Of a DNA stretch of 40,438 nt, positions 16,858-23,601 are shown piece by piece. Positions within the stretch are counted from its first letter, which is position 1. Every line of letters starts with the position of its first letter. The stretch covers positions 1-40,438 of the forward strand of contig JAQCLD010000031.1 in NCBI GenBank assembly GCA_027592785.1, read 5' to 3'. The stretch is from Acidobacteriota bacterium. GTDB taxonomy: Bacteria > Acidobacteriota > Terriglobia > Bryobacterales > UBA6623. A model generated the notes under the pieces. It did not search any database and was not told the DNA's origin. It worked only from the letters and a program-made list of their open reading frames with translations. The position numbers and the translations under genes are program-made.

Positions 16858-17813
16858 TGGGCAACCAGCCGATTCCAGGCCGCCTGGTAGGGGGCGAGAT
16901 CGGGCCAGTCGCCATTGAGTACTTCGAGGAAGGCCACTAGGTCTTCAACCTCTTCTGCGGTCAGCGGGATGGGGTCGATTTCTCGTTTGCCGATCTTGGT
17001 TGGGCCTGGATTGACGTAGAAGTGGATCACTTCGCGAATCGTCCTGAAGCGCCCGTCGTGCATGAAAGGCTCGCGCAATTTCCAGTTACGCAAGGCGGGC
17101 GTTTTGAAGGCGCCGAGGTAGTACTCGTCTTTCTCGATCTCATAGCGGCCGCGATCAGAATCGGTGCCGGTGCCTATGTTGTGGAAGTCGTCGTCGGCGA
17201 AGTTGGCGCCGTTATGGCACAGCGCGCAGTCGCCCTTGGTGAAGAAGATGCTGCGTCCGCGCTCTTCCTGCTCGGTCAGAGCGTTGCTGTCGCCGTTGAC
17301 CCACTGGTCAAAGCGCGTCGGTCCGGTCTCTAAAGTCATCTCGAAGGCCGCGATGGCGTCGAGGATCGCTTCTTCGTCGATGTCGTCGACGCCGACTTCC
17401 TTAAAGGCAGTCCGGTAAAGAGGATCGGCGCTGACGCGCGTCACGGCTTCGTCGATCGCGAGGTCCATCTCGTTGGGATTGGTGATGGGGCCTTTGGCTT
17501 GTTCGGCGAGGCTGCCGGCGCGTCCGTCCCAGAAGAAGAACTCGTTCTCTTGGAGGTTGACGACGGTGGGAGTGTTGCGGCCGAGGAGGTCATCGTGGGC
17601 GCCTTTGCTCAGCGGCTCACCGCCTTCGTAGCCCTTATCGGGGAGATGGCAAGTGGCGCAGGAGAAATTCCTTGGCCCTGAGAGATTCTTATCGAAAAAC
17701 AGATGCCAGCCGATGGCTTCTTCCGGCGTGACCTGGGCGATAGCGCCGATCGGCGAACACAACAGCAGGGCCGCGACGGCGCCCGGGATGAAGTATTTGG
17801 TCCAAGTCGTCAT
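16854..17813 (-). CDS. Di-haem cytochrome c peroxidase (MauG/CcpA family)
   Basis: A 319-residue periplasmic protein with a signal peptide (about residues 1-26, ending IGAIAQ). Two haem c sites are present: CATCH at 52-56 and CALCH near 194-198. Family motifs include GRNTPTVVNLQENEFFFWDG and KTPALRNWKLREPFMHDGR. Members reduce hydrogen peroxide or oxidise a partner protein. The frame is open much further upstream but in another gene's region; ATG 17813 gives the signal peptide and shares one base with the upstream TAA (TAATG), showing coupling. Its end overlaps the ATPase start. Neighbouring propeller and binding-protein genes suggest a periplasmic redox role. Confidence 0.9.
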   Translation of the reverse strand: MTTWTKYFIPGAVAALLLCSPIGAIAQVTPEEAIGWHLFFDKNLSGPRNFSCATCHLPDKGYEGGEPLSKGAHDDLLGRNTPTVVNLQENEFFFWDGRAGSLAEQAKGPITNPNEMDLAIDEAVTRVSADPLYRTAFKEVGVDDIDEEAILDAIAAFEMTLETGPTRFDQWVNGDSNALTEQEERGRSIFFTKGDCALCHNGANFADDDFHNIGTGTDSDRGRYEIEKDEYYLGAFKTPALRNWKLREPFMHDGRFRTIREVIHFYVNPGPTKIGKREIDPIPLTAEEVEDLVAFLEVLNGDWPDLAPYQAAWNRLVAQ

Positions 17814-18775
17814 TAGTCGTCGAAGATGACTCCCCAGGGCATGTCGCCGACAGCGATCTTGTTGGTTTCTTTGCGGGCGTCGACGTCGATCACGGACATG
17901 TTGTTGTCGAGCCCGTTGGTCACATAGAGGGTCTTGCCGTCGCGGCTGAAGGCCATGCCCCAGACGCGGCGGCCGACGGGAATGGTCGCTTGTAGATCGA
18001 GCGTCTCGGCGTCGAGAACGGCAACCACGTCGCCTCTGCCCGTGGCGATGAAGAACGATTTGCCGTCCGGCCCGCGGCGAATGCCTTTCGGTTTGACGAG
18101 GCGAATTTCGCGGCGCAGCTTTTTGCGTTGGACGATCTTGTTGGTTGCGAGGTCCCACTTGACCACTTCGCCGCCGACTTCACAGGTCACATAGCCGTAC
18201 TTGCCGTCTTCGGAGAAGGCGATTTCGCGAGGCCGGGCGCCGACTAGGATGTTGGCGACGACTTCATGCTCGGGAACCGAGATGACGTGAACCATGCTGG
18301 TGGACTCGCTGGTCACATAGACGCGGGTTCCATCGGGGCCGATGGCGACTCCTTCGGGCTCGATGCCGACCTTGATCTGGGCCAGGATTTCGCCGTTTTC
18401 TGGATTCAGCACGCTGGCTTCGCCTTCGTCTTCGTTCGAAAGATAAATATGCCCGTTGGGATGAACGGCGAAGGCTTCGGGATCGGAGCCGGCCGGAACT
18501 TTTTCGAGGATCGCGAGCGTCGCGGTGTCGATGACGGCGATTGCGTTTTCGTCGCCTAGGGCGACGTAGACACGCGTGCGGTCGGGGGAGAAGCCGATGC
18601 CGCGGGGGCGCCCGCCGACGTCAATGGCCCGCACCAGATCGCCTGTCTTCGCGTCGATTACCGAGACCGTGTCGTCGCCTTCGTTAGTCACGAATAGCCG
18701 TCCGGTGGGATCGCGCGCCATCAACGCGGCGATGCCGGCCAAGAGGAGGATGAGAATTCTGGATACAGATTGCAT
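17813..18775 (-). CDS. YncE-like YVTN beta-propeller protein
   Basis: A 320-residue secreted seven-bladed propeller. ATG 18775 is chosen over ATG 18805 because it has a GGAGA ribosome site and begins a signal peptide (MQSVSRILILLLAG). Repeats of the form LFVTNEGDDTVSVIDAKTG and VYVTSESTSMVHVISV recur about every 42 residues. The pattern resembles the PQQ-dependent catabolism-associated propellers (TIGR03866). These are thought to bind a ligand or partner in the periplasm; no enzyme activity is established. It follows the substrate-binding protein by 14 nt and is coupled to the peroxidase. Confidence 0.85.
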   Translation of the reverse strand: MQSVSRILILLLAGIAALMARDPTGRLFVTNEGDDTVSVIDAKTGDLVRAIDVGGRPRGIGFSPDRTRVYVALGDENAIAVIDTATLAILEKVPAGSDPEAFAVHPNGHIYLSNEDEGEASVLNPENGEILAQIKVGIEPEGVAIGPDGTRVYVTSESTSMVHVISVPEHEVVANILVGARPREIAFSEDGKYGYVTCEVGGEVVKWDLATNKIVQRKKLRREIRLVKPKGIRRGPDGKSFFIATGRGDVVAVLDAETLDLQATIPVGRRVWGMAFSRDGKTLYVTNGLDNNMSVIDVDARKETNKIAVGDMPWGVIFDD

Positions 18776-18789
18776 GATCAGTTCTCCGG

Positions 18790-19590
18790 TTACCGCGCCG
18801 CGCACACCAGCGGATCGAGCGAATCAAGATCGTCCGATGCCGCCACGCCGCGGACAGGGGCTTCGCCCGCCAGCTTGCCGTCAACCACAACCAGGAGGGG
18901 CTGCCGCAACTGTCCCGTGTCGCGGAACGTCATGTAGCCGCCCTTCTGGCCGTCAAATTCCATCTCAAAGCGGATGTAGGCCAGCCGCTCCGCGGTCGTG
19001 CCTACGGGCAAGTTGGCGGCGGCGTCGGCGACGATGCGTACCGCAGCCCAGGCCGCCCAAGACTGGTCGTCCATGTCGGTTCCCCGTGACTCTTGAAATC
19101 GTTTGTTGAGGTCGCGGGCCGCGAACTTCACGAAGTCCTCATGCCAGGCTTGCGCCACGACCGAACCGGCGTCGGAGTTCTGCTTCCACTGGGCGACGGC
19201 TGTTGCCAGCATGGCGTCGCTGGGTATGGTGTGCAACAGGTTTGGTGCGCAGGAAGTGCGCAGCCCGTCCTGGGTCGCCGCGATATTGAATACGGGCACG
19301 CCTTGCTCGCTGACGGCTTCCGCCACGGCGAGAACGCGGCCGGGCGTGCCGGCGACGAGGATGGCATCGGCGCCGTGCAGGGCAGCAAGATCGGTCAGCT
19401 CGGCGGCGGCGAGGGAGTATGCGAGTCCGAGGAATGCACCTTGCAGTTGCGCCTCTTCGAGCCCCAACAGGGCGCCTTTGCCCGAAGAGTTGTCGCGCAG
19501 CGGCGGCCCGACGTAGACGATCTTTACTTCCGCGGCGGAGAGCGCCGCGGTCAGCAGCAGGGCGAGAGAAATTGTGCGTGCAAAAGTCAC
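18790..19590 (-). CDS. ABC-type periplasmic substrate-binding protein, PQQ-system-like
   Basis: A 266-residue exported protein with a periplasmic-binding-protein fold of the branched-chain amino acid type. The frame extends to ATG 19758, but GTG 19590 begins a clean signal peptide (MTFARTISLALLLTAALSAAE) and lies exactly where a TAGAAT box predicts the transcript start. No lipobox Cys is seen. The arrangement with a YVTN propeller resembles the TIGR03863 and TIGR03866 proteins linked with PQQ-dependent alcohol oxidation. No PQQ dehydrogenase or permease is in the window, so that assignment rests on family resemblance. Confidence 0.72.
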   Translation of the reverse strand: MTFARTISLALLLTAALSAAEVKIVYVGPPLRDNSSGKGALLGLEEAQLQGAFLGLAYSLAAAELTDLAALHGADAILVAGTPGRVLAVAEAVSEQGVPVFNIAATQDGLRTSCAPNLLHTIPSDAMLATAVAQWKQNSDAGSVVAQAWHEDFVKFAARDLNKRFQESRGTDMDDQSWAAWAAVRIVADAAANLPVGTTAERLAYIRFEMEFDGQKGGYMTFRDTGQLRQPLLVVVDGKLAGEAPVRGVAASDDLDSLDPLVCAAR

Positions 19591-19597
19591 CGGTCTG

Positions 19598-19603
19598 ATT
19601 CTA
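19598..19603 (-). promoter_or_regulatory. -10 box (TAGAAT) giving a leaderless start
   Basis: TAGAAT on the minus strand ends 7 nt before the GTG at 19590. The normal distance from the -10 box to the transcript start puts +1 at or next to that G. TTGGGA about 19 bp upstream is a possible -35. No ribosome site is present in the 7-nt gap. Confidence 0.5.
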
Positions 19604-19684
19604 GCGAGTCCGCCTTCTAATATCCCAACTATTGCCGTTCCATTGGTGCGTTGCGCCACTGTTAGACTGGCCTTCAGGCACACC

Positions 19685-20461
19685 ATGAGGCTCAAAGGTA
19701 AGACGGTTTTGGTAACGGGAGCGGGTACTGGCATCGGTCGAGCGACCGCGCTGCGCATGGCTCAAGAGGGAGCGAGCGTCGCGGTGAATTACTTCTACGA
19801 CGATGGTACTGCCGAGGAAGCCGTCGCTGCATGCCAGGCCGTCTATCGCGAAAGCGGCATTTCCGCCGAAGCATTTGCGATTCAGGCGGACGTCGCCGAG
19901 GAAGACCAGGTCTCGGCGATGATCGCCGGCGCCGTCGAACGCTTCGGTCGGCTCGACGTGCTCGTGAATAACGCCGGAATTGTGGCCGAGGCGCCGAGCC
20001 ATGAGGTTCTGATGGCAGACTTCGACCGGGTGATCGGGGTGAACCTCAGGGGTGCGTTCTTGTGTTCTCGCGCGGCGATCGCGCACTTCCTGGCACGCGC
20101 AGGCGGTGGGGTGGTGTTGATGAATACGAGCGTCCACGAGATTATTCCGAAGCCCGCCTACGCAAGCTATTCGATTTCTAAAGGCGGCCTGGGCAGCCTG
20201 ACGAGGACTTTGGCGCTGGAATACGCCGGGCGCGGGATCCGAGTGAACGCTGTAGGGCCAGGGGCCATCGAGACGCCGCTGAACAACGCTTGGACGAGCG
20301 ACCCTGCGGCGCGGGCCGCGGTTGAACGGCACATCCCGCTGGGCCGCGCTGGACGCCCGGAGGAAATTGCGGCGGTATTCGCATTTTTGGCGTCCGACGA
20401 CGCCAGTTACATTACCGGACAGACGATCTTTGCTTGTGGCGGACTCACCCTTTTTGAATAA
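19685..20461 (+). CDS. SDR-family oxidoreductase
   Basis: A 258-residue classical short-chain dehydrogenase/reductase. It has the cofactor motif TGAGTGIG near residue 11, NNAGI, the active-site Ser in NTSVHEI and the YSISK catalytic pair, followed by the VGPGAIETPL segment. The C terminus ITGQTIFACGGL is typical of SDRs close to glucose or 3-oxoacyl reductases. The start is ATG 19685; the upstream in-frame region overlaps the divergent gene and is not SDR-like. The substrate is unknown. The VanZ-like gene overlaps its 3' end. Confidence 0.88.
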   Translation: MRLKGKTVLVTGAGTGIGRATALRMAQEGASVAVNYFYDDGTAEEAVAACQAVYRESGISAEAFAIQADVAEEDQVSAMIAGAVERFGRLDVLVNNAGIVAEAPSHEVLMADFDRVIGVNLRGAFLCSRAAIAHFLARAGGGVVLMNTSVHEIIPKPAYASYSISKGGLGSLTRTLALEYAGRGIRVNAVGPGAIETPLNNAWTSDPAARAAVERHIPLGRAGRPEEIAAVFAFLASDDASYITGQTIFACGGLTLFE

Positions 20462-20864
20462 TTTCGAGAAAACTGGGCTTCGTAGCGCTCAGATCGCCGC
20501 GGCGCTGCCTTGGCTGTGGCTGGCTTTGGTGGTTGCCTCGCAGAGTTCCACTGCCGGGCATCTTGCCGACGCTTTGTTCGCCATGCTGTTCGGAGTCGGC
20601 GGACCGGGCGGCGGCTTTACGCACTTGGTGCTGCAAAAGGGCTACCACGTCTTTCTGTTCTTCACATTTGGTTGGCTACTGTCGCTGCCCGCAGCGGGAC
20701 GTAGTCAGCTGAGTTGCTTGCTATGGGTGTTCGTCGTGGGCGCGGGGGCCGAAGCGCTCCAGCTCGGGGCGCCAGGACGGCACCCGCAATTGAGCGATGC
20801 GCTACTGAACTTGGCGGCAGGAGCGGCGGCTGTAGTTGTGCGGGCGCGGCTGAAGCGCGTTTAG
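20436..20864 (+). CDS. VanZ-like membrane protein
   Basis: A protein of about 142 residues with several hydrophobic segments and VanZ-family marks: KGYHVFLFFTFGWLL, and EALQLGAPGRHPQLSDALLN followed by a Gly/Ala-rich last helix. VanZ proteins are small integral membrane proteins; one confers low-level teicoplanin resistance, but most have no known role. GTG 20436 (26-nt overlap with the SDR gene) and TTG 20454 are both possible starts, and neither has a good ribosome site. Its TAG overlaps the stop of convergent purC. Confidence 0.75.
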   Translation: MADSPFLNNFEKTGLRSAQIAAALPWLWLALVVASQSSTAGHLADALFAMLFGVGGPGGGFTHLVLQKGYHVFLFFTFGWLLSLPAAGRSQLSCLLWVFVVGAGAEALQLGAPGRHPQLSDALLNLAAGAAAVVVRARLKRV

Positions 20865-21754
20865 TCGTCGAGGCTCTTGCCGGTGATGACTTCGTAGGCT
20901 TCTAGGTATTTCTTCGTGGTGTTGGCCACGACGTCATCCGGCAGAGCTGGGCCCGGGTACGTTTTGCCCCAGTCGAGCGTTTCGAGATACTCGCGGATGT
21001 ACTGTTTGTCGAACGACTCTTGCGAGCGGCCGGCCTGGTAGATTTCGAGCGGCCAGTAGCGTGAGGAATCGGGAGTGAGAACTTCGTCGCCGAGGACGAT
21101 CTCGCCGTTGAGCATGCCGAACTCGAGCTTGGTGTCGGCAATCACGACGCCGCAGCCGATGGCCTTTGCCGCGGCGCGGTTATAGATGTCGAGCGTCATG
21201 TCGCGCAGTTTCTCGGCATCCTGTTGGCCGATGATCTCCACGGACTGCTCAAAGGTGATGTTTTCGTCGTGGCCGGACTCGGCCTTGGTTGCCGGGGTAA
21301 AAATGGCTTGGGGGAGTTTGCCGCACCGCTGCAACCCTTCAGGCAGCGGGAGGCCGCAGATGCTGCCGTTCGCCTGGTAATCCTTCCAGCCGGAACCTTC
21401 GATGTAGCCTCGGGCGACGCACTCGACCGGGAACATCTCGAGCTTCTTGCAAAGCATCGAGCGGCCCTTGAGTTGGTCCCGAAACGGTTGTAACGCCGCG
21501 GGGAACTCGTCGACATCGGCGGTGATCAGGTGATTGGGGACGTCGGAGAAGAAATCGAACCAGAACAGGGAGATTTGGGTGAGCACCTCGCCTTTGCGGG
21601 GTATGGCGGTCGGTAGTACGACGTCGAACGCGGAGAGCCGATCGCTGGTCACCAGCAGCAGCATTCCGTCGACTTCGTAGATGTCGCGGACCTTGCCGCG
21701 GCCGAGCCTCTTGATGCCTGTAAGATTGGTTTCGAGCAGTGGTGCGTGTGACAT
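20861..21754 (-). CDS. purC: SAICAR synthase
   Basis: Phosphoribosylaminoimidazole-succinocarboxamide synthase, 297 residues, which joins aspartate to CAIR in purine synthesis, using ATP in the cytoplasm. Motifs include GKVRDIYEV, LVTSDRLSAFDVVLPT, GKVxD-type nucleotide contacts, VECVARGYIEGSGWKDY and VIADTKLEFG. It is the long form of about 300 residues seen in many bacteria and yeast. It stands alone, away from other pur genes. The start is ATG 21754, without a clear ribosome site. The upstream region of 149 bp is shared with the divergent PilZ gene. Confidence 0.95.
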   Translation of the reverse strand: MSHAPLLETNLTGIKRLGRGKVRDIYEVDGMLLLVTSDRLSAFDVVLPTAIPRKGEVLTQISLFWFDFFSDVPNHLITADVDEFPAALQPFRDQLKGRSMLCKKLEMFPVECVARGYIEGSGWKDYQANGSICGLPLPEGLQRCGKLPQAIFTPATKAESGHDENITFEQSVEIIGQQDAEKLRDMTLDIYNRAAAKAIGCGVVIADTKLEFGMLNGEIVLGDEVLTPDSSRYWPLEIYQAGRSQESFDKQYIREYLETLDWGKTYPGPALPDDVVANTTKKYLEAYEVITGKSLDD

Positions 21755-21872
21755 GACGAAGAGGAAAACGATGGTAGCGAGCCGGGCGGCGGTCGGGCAA
21801 GCATCTGAAATACTATGACTTGACCCGCTTTTCGGTGGAAACGAAAGACTCGCTGTAATACACTAGGGACGC

Positions 21873-21891
21873 CTTGTGTCCAAAACACGAG
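21873..21891 (+). other. Hairpin in the PilZ gene leader
   Basis: CTTGTGT (21873-21879) and ACACGAG (21885-21891) can pair over 7 bp with one G-U, around a 5-nt loop. It ends 12 nt before the PilZ ATG. A -10-like TACACT at 21859-21864 would start the RNA at about 21871, so the hairpin would form at the very 5' end. It may protect or regulate this message. Confidence 0.35.
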
Positions 21892-21903
21892 TAGCCCCGT
21901 ACA

Positions 21904-22245
21904 ATGCCCGCAACTACAGGAGAACGACGCAGATCACGCCGCTTTGCGATCGAGTTGCCGGTCGAGATCATCAAGCTGAGCAATAAGACTGTGGATCTGG
22001 TCGGCCAGACACGTGACGTTAGTTCGGTGGGCGCATGCTTCACGGTACAGACGGAAGAGGTGAGAGAGGGCACTCCGATTGAGTTTTTCGTCACTCTGCA
22101 AGGATCGATGTTCGATTTGGCGGCAGCCGGCGAGGTGCGCTTGCGCTGTCGCGGGCGGATAATCCGCCAAGAAGCGCTTTCGGAATCGGCCAACGGGCGC
22201 AGCGTGGCGGCAACGATTGACCGCTATCAGTTTGTCCGGGAATAG
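21904..22245 (+). CDS. PilZ-domain protein
   Basis: A 113-residue single-domain protein. The two c-di-GMP contact motifs of PilZ domains are seen: the Arg cluster RRRSRRF (8-14) and DVSSVG (38-43, pattern D/NxSxxG). It probably binds cyclic di-GMP and passes the signal to a partner, for example in motility or matrix production. No other domain is attached. It has no clear ribosome site; a short hairpin occupies the leader. It precedes the ribosomal superoperon but is separated from it by a strong promoter. Confidence 0.85.
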   Translation: MPATTGERRRSRRFAIELPVEIIKLSNKTVDLVGQTRDVSSVGACFTVQTEEVREGTPIEFFVTLQGSMFDLAAAGEVRLRCRGRIIRQEALSESANGRSVAATIDRYQFVRE

Positions 22246-22255
22246 GTCTTCGGGA

Positions 22256-22278
22256 GGAGAAACCTAAAGGTTTTCTCC
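22256..22278 (+). other. Hairpin after the PilZ gene
   Basis: GGAGAAACC and GGTTTTCTCC pair over 9 bp with one bulged T around a TAAA loop, starting 11 nt after the PilZ stop. No T tract follows, so intrinsic termination would be weak. It may be a 3'-end stabilising stem or a factor-assisted terminator. Confidence 0.4.
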
Positions 22279-22295
22279 GATTACCCACCTTTCGG

Positions 22296-22324
22296 TTGAC
22301 AGGCCTTGAGCAGATCGCTATTCT
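22296..22324 (+). promoter_or_regulatory. Sigma-70 promoter of the ribosomal superoperon
   Basis: A perfect -35 TTGACA (22296-22301), a 17-bp spacer and -10 TATTCT (22319-22324, four of six). This is the best promoter match in the window and fits a heavily expressed operon. Transcription should start near 22331, leaving a leader of about 320 nt before rpsL. Confidence 0.78.
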
Positions 22325-22330
22325 CGATAG

Positions 22331-22651
22331 AAGTGCGGAAAGTTCCGCTGCTGCCCTTCGTGTGCTCGGCGCGCGATTTTTGACGGAAAGGGCAGCTGGA
22401 CGTCTAGCAAGTCAGGAGATTGTCCACAGAGGAACTAGCGTCGTATGAGTTAGCGCTCATACGGGGCAAGAGCACTGAAAAACGTCGTCGAAAAGACCGG
22501 AGCACTCTGGTCAATTAGGGCGACGCGTTTTCAGCGAAGAACATATTTTGGTTACGGCGGATTTGCGCCTACCACGCTGTTGCGGGTCGCATTCGTGCGG
22601 TCTAGGCGGCGGGTATTGGTGCGGCTCTGCGGTTTGAGAGCGAGATAAACA
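22331..22651 (+). promoter_or_regulatory. Long structured 5' leader of the rpsL operon
   Basis: The 321 nt between the predicted transcript start and rpsL carry no convincing reading frame but several helices. They are: GCGGA/TCCGC (22335-22348); GCTGCCCTT (22350-22358) with AAGGGCAGC (22388-22396), 9 bp; CGTATGAG (22442-22449) with CTCATACG (22456-22463), 8 bp; and a composite stem. In the composite stem CTGAAAA (22475-22481) pairs with TTTTCAG (22528-22534) and CGTCGTC (22483-22489) with GGCGACG (22519-22525), around an inner 7-8-bp hairpin (22495-22512). Near rpsL, CGCCTA (22566-22571) can pair with TAGGCG (22603-22608) around a TTCG-capped hairpin (22588-22599). A regulatory leader bound by a ribosomal protein, or a separate small RNA, is likely. 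I recognise no known family. Confidence 0.6.
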
Positions 22652-23023
22652 GTGCCGACGTTTAATCAGCTGGTAAGAAAGGGGCGTAAGTCTCCGAAGT
22701 ATGCGAAGGCGAGTCCGGCGTTGCAGGAATGTCCGCAACGGCGGGGCGTCTGCACCCGCGTCTATACGGTCACGCCGAAGAAGCCGAACTCGGCGCTTCG
22801 AAAGGTTGCTCGCGTGCGGCTCACGAATGGAATCGAGGTCACGACCTACATTCCCGGCGTCGGCCATAACCTGCAGGAGCACTCGATCGTACTGATCCGC
22901 GGCGGCCGCGTGAAGGATTTGCCGGGCGTTCGTTATCACGTCGTCCGCGGAACGCTTGACGCGGCGGGTGTGGCGAATCGTCGTCAGGGCCGTTCGAAGT
23001 ACGGCGCCAAGAGGCCGAAGTAA
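22652..23023 (+). CDS. rpsL: 30S ribosomal protein uS12
   Basis: A 123-residue uS12, part of the decoding centre. [12 protein letters not shown] carries the Lys whose mutation gives streptomycin resistance, here in wild-type form; [16 protein letters not shown] holds the second conserved loop. The start is a GTG at 22652 with a GAGAGCGAG purine stretch upstream. It is the first gene of the superoperon, about 320 nt downstream of the promoter. No rpoB or rpoC gene precedes it here, unlike many bacteria. Confidence 0.97.
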   Translation: MPTFNQLVRKGRKSPKYAKASPALQECPQRRGVCTRVYTVTPKKPNSALRKVARVRLTNGIEVTTYIPGVGHNLQEHSIVLIRGGRVKDLPGVRYHVVRGTLDAAGVANRRQGRSKYGAKRPK

Positions 23024-23036
23024 GCAGTAGGACAAG

Positions 23037-23507
23037 ATGTCGCGTAGAAAAGTAGCAGTACATCGCGCCACGCCGGCGGATCCGGTGTTTAACTCGGCCC
23101 TAGTGTCGACCTTCATCAATCACATGATGTGGGACGGCAAGAAGAGCGTTTCGGCGAGTATTTTCTACTCCGCCATGGAGAAGGTCGCACAGCGCTCCGA
23201 GGAAGAGCCGCTGAAGGTCTTCAAGAAGGCGGTAGAGAATTGTAAGCCGGTGGTGGAAGTGAAGTCGCGGCGCGTGGGCGGCGCGAACTATCAGGTGCCC
23301 ATCGAGGTGCCGCAATCCCGCCGGATGTCCCTAGCGCTGCGTTGGTTGATTGGGTACGCCCGGTCCCGCAGTGAGAAGGGTATGGCTGAGCGCTTAGCGG
23401 CCGAGATTTTGGACGCAGCTGCTGGACGCGGCTCGGCCCTGAAGAAGAAAGAAGATGTCCACCGCATGGCGGACGCCAACAAGGCTTTTGCCAACTACCG
23501 GTGGTAG
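23037..23507 (+). CDS. rpsG: 30S ribosomal protein uS7
   Basis: A 156-residue uS7, which starts assembly of the 30S head and contacts the exit-site tRNA. Family motifs: [10 protein letters not shown] at the start, [19 protein letters not shown] and [12 protein letters not shown], and the end [15 protein letters not shown]. It lies 13 nt after rpsL with a TAGGAC ribosome site. In E. coli uS7 represses its own operon by binding the rpsL-rpsG gap; here that gap is too short for the same element, so control may lie elsewhere. Confidence 0.97.
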   Translation: MSRRKVAVHRATPADPVFNSALVSTFINHMMWDGKKSVSASIFYSAMEKVAQRSEEEPLKVFKKAVENCKPVVEVKSRRVGGANYQVPIEVPQSRRMSLALRWLIGYARSRSEKGMAERLAAEILDAAAGRGSALKKKEDVHRMADANKAFANYRW

Positions 23508-23537
23508 CGCGGCCTGGTTGGGAGAGGGGAGAAAGGT

Positions 23538-23576
23538 TTGATCCGGCGGCGCTTCGATGCGCTGTGGTCGGGGTAG
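23538..23576 (+). CDS. Possible 12-codon leader peptide before fusA
   Basis: A TTG at 23538 opens a 12-codon frame ([12 protein letters not shown]) ending in TAG at 23574-23576, 25 nt before fusA. It is preceded at 7 nt by AGGGGA within an exceptionally strong purine-rich stretch (23520-23536) that has no other start codon to serve. TTG starts are less common and such a short frame can be chance, so this is tentative. Confidence 0.25.
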   Translation: MIRRRFDALWSG

Positions 23577-23601
23577 CGGCTCTGGAGAGCGAAGAAAGGC
23601 A

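Noticed and set aside
17814..18158. N-terminal extension of the peroxidase
   Set aside because: The open frame continues upstream, but it lies within the propeller gene in another frame, is Arg-rich without signal peptide, and ATG 17813 gives a clean exported start.
22256..22278. Intrinsic terminator after the PilZ gene
   Set aside because: The stem is good, but no T tract follows, so it is recorded only as a hairpin.
22331..22540. RNase P RNA, tmRNA, 6S RNA or SRP RNA in the leader
   Set aside because: The short GGAAAG-like stretch recalls RNase P, but the conserved core, CCA end, or SRP tetraloop region is not present.
23557..23601. A 15-residue N-terminal extension of EF-G
   Set aside because: EF-G begins at [12 protein letters not shown] in the family and ATG 23602 has its own ribosome site; the extension is not conserved sequence.
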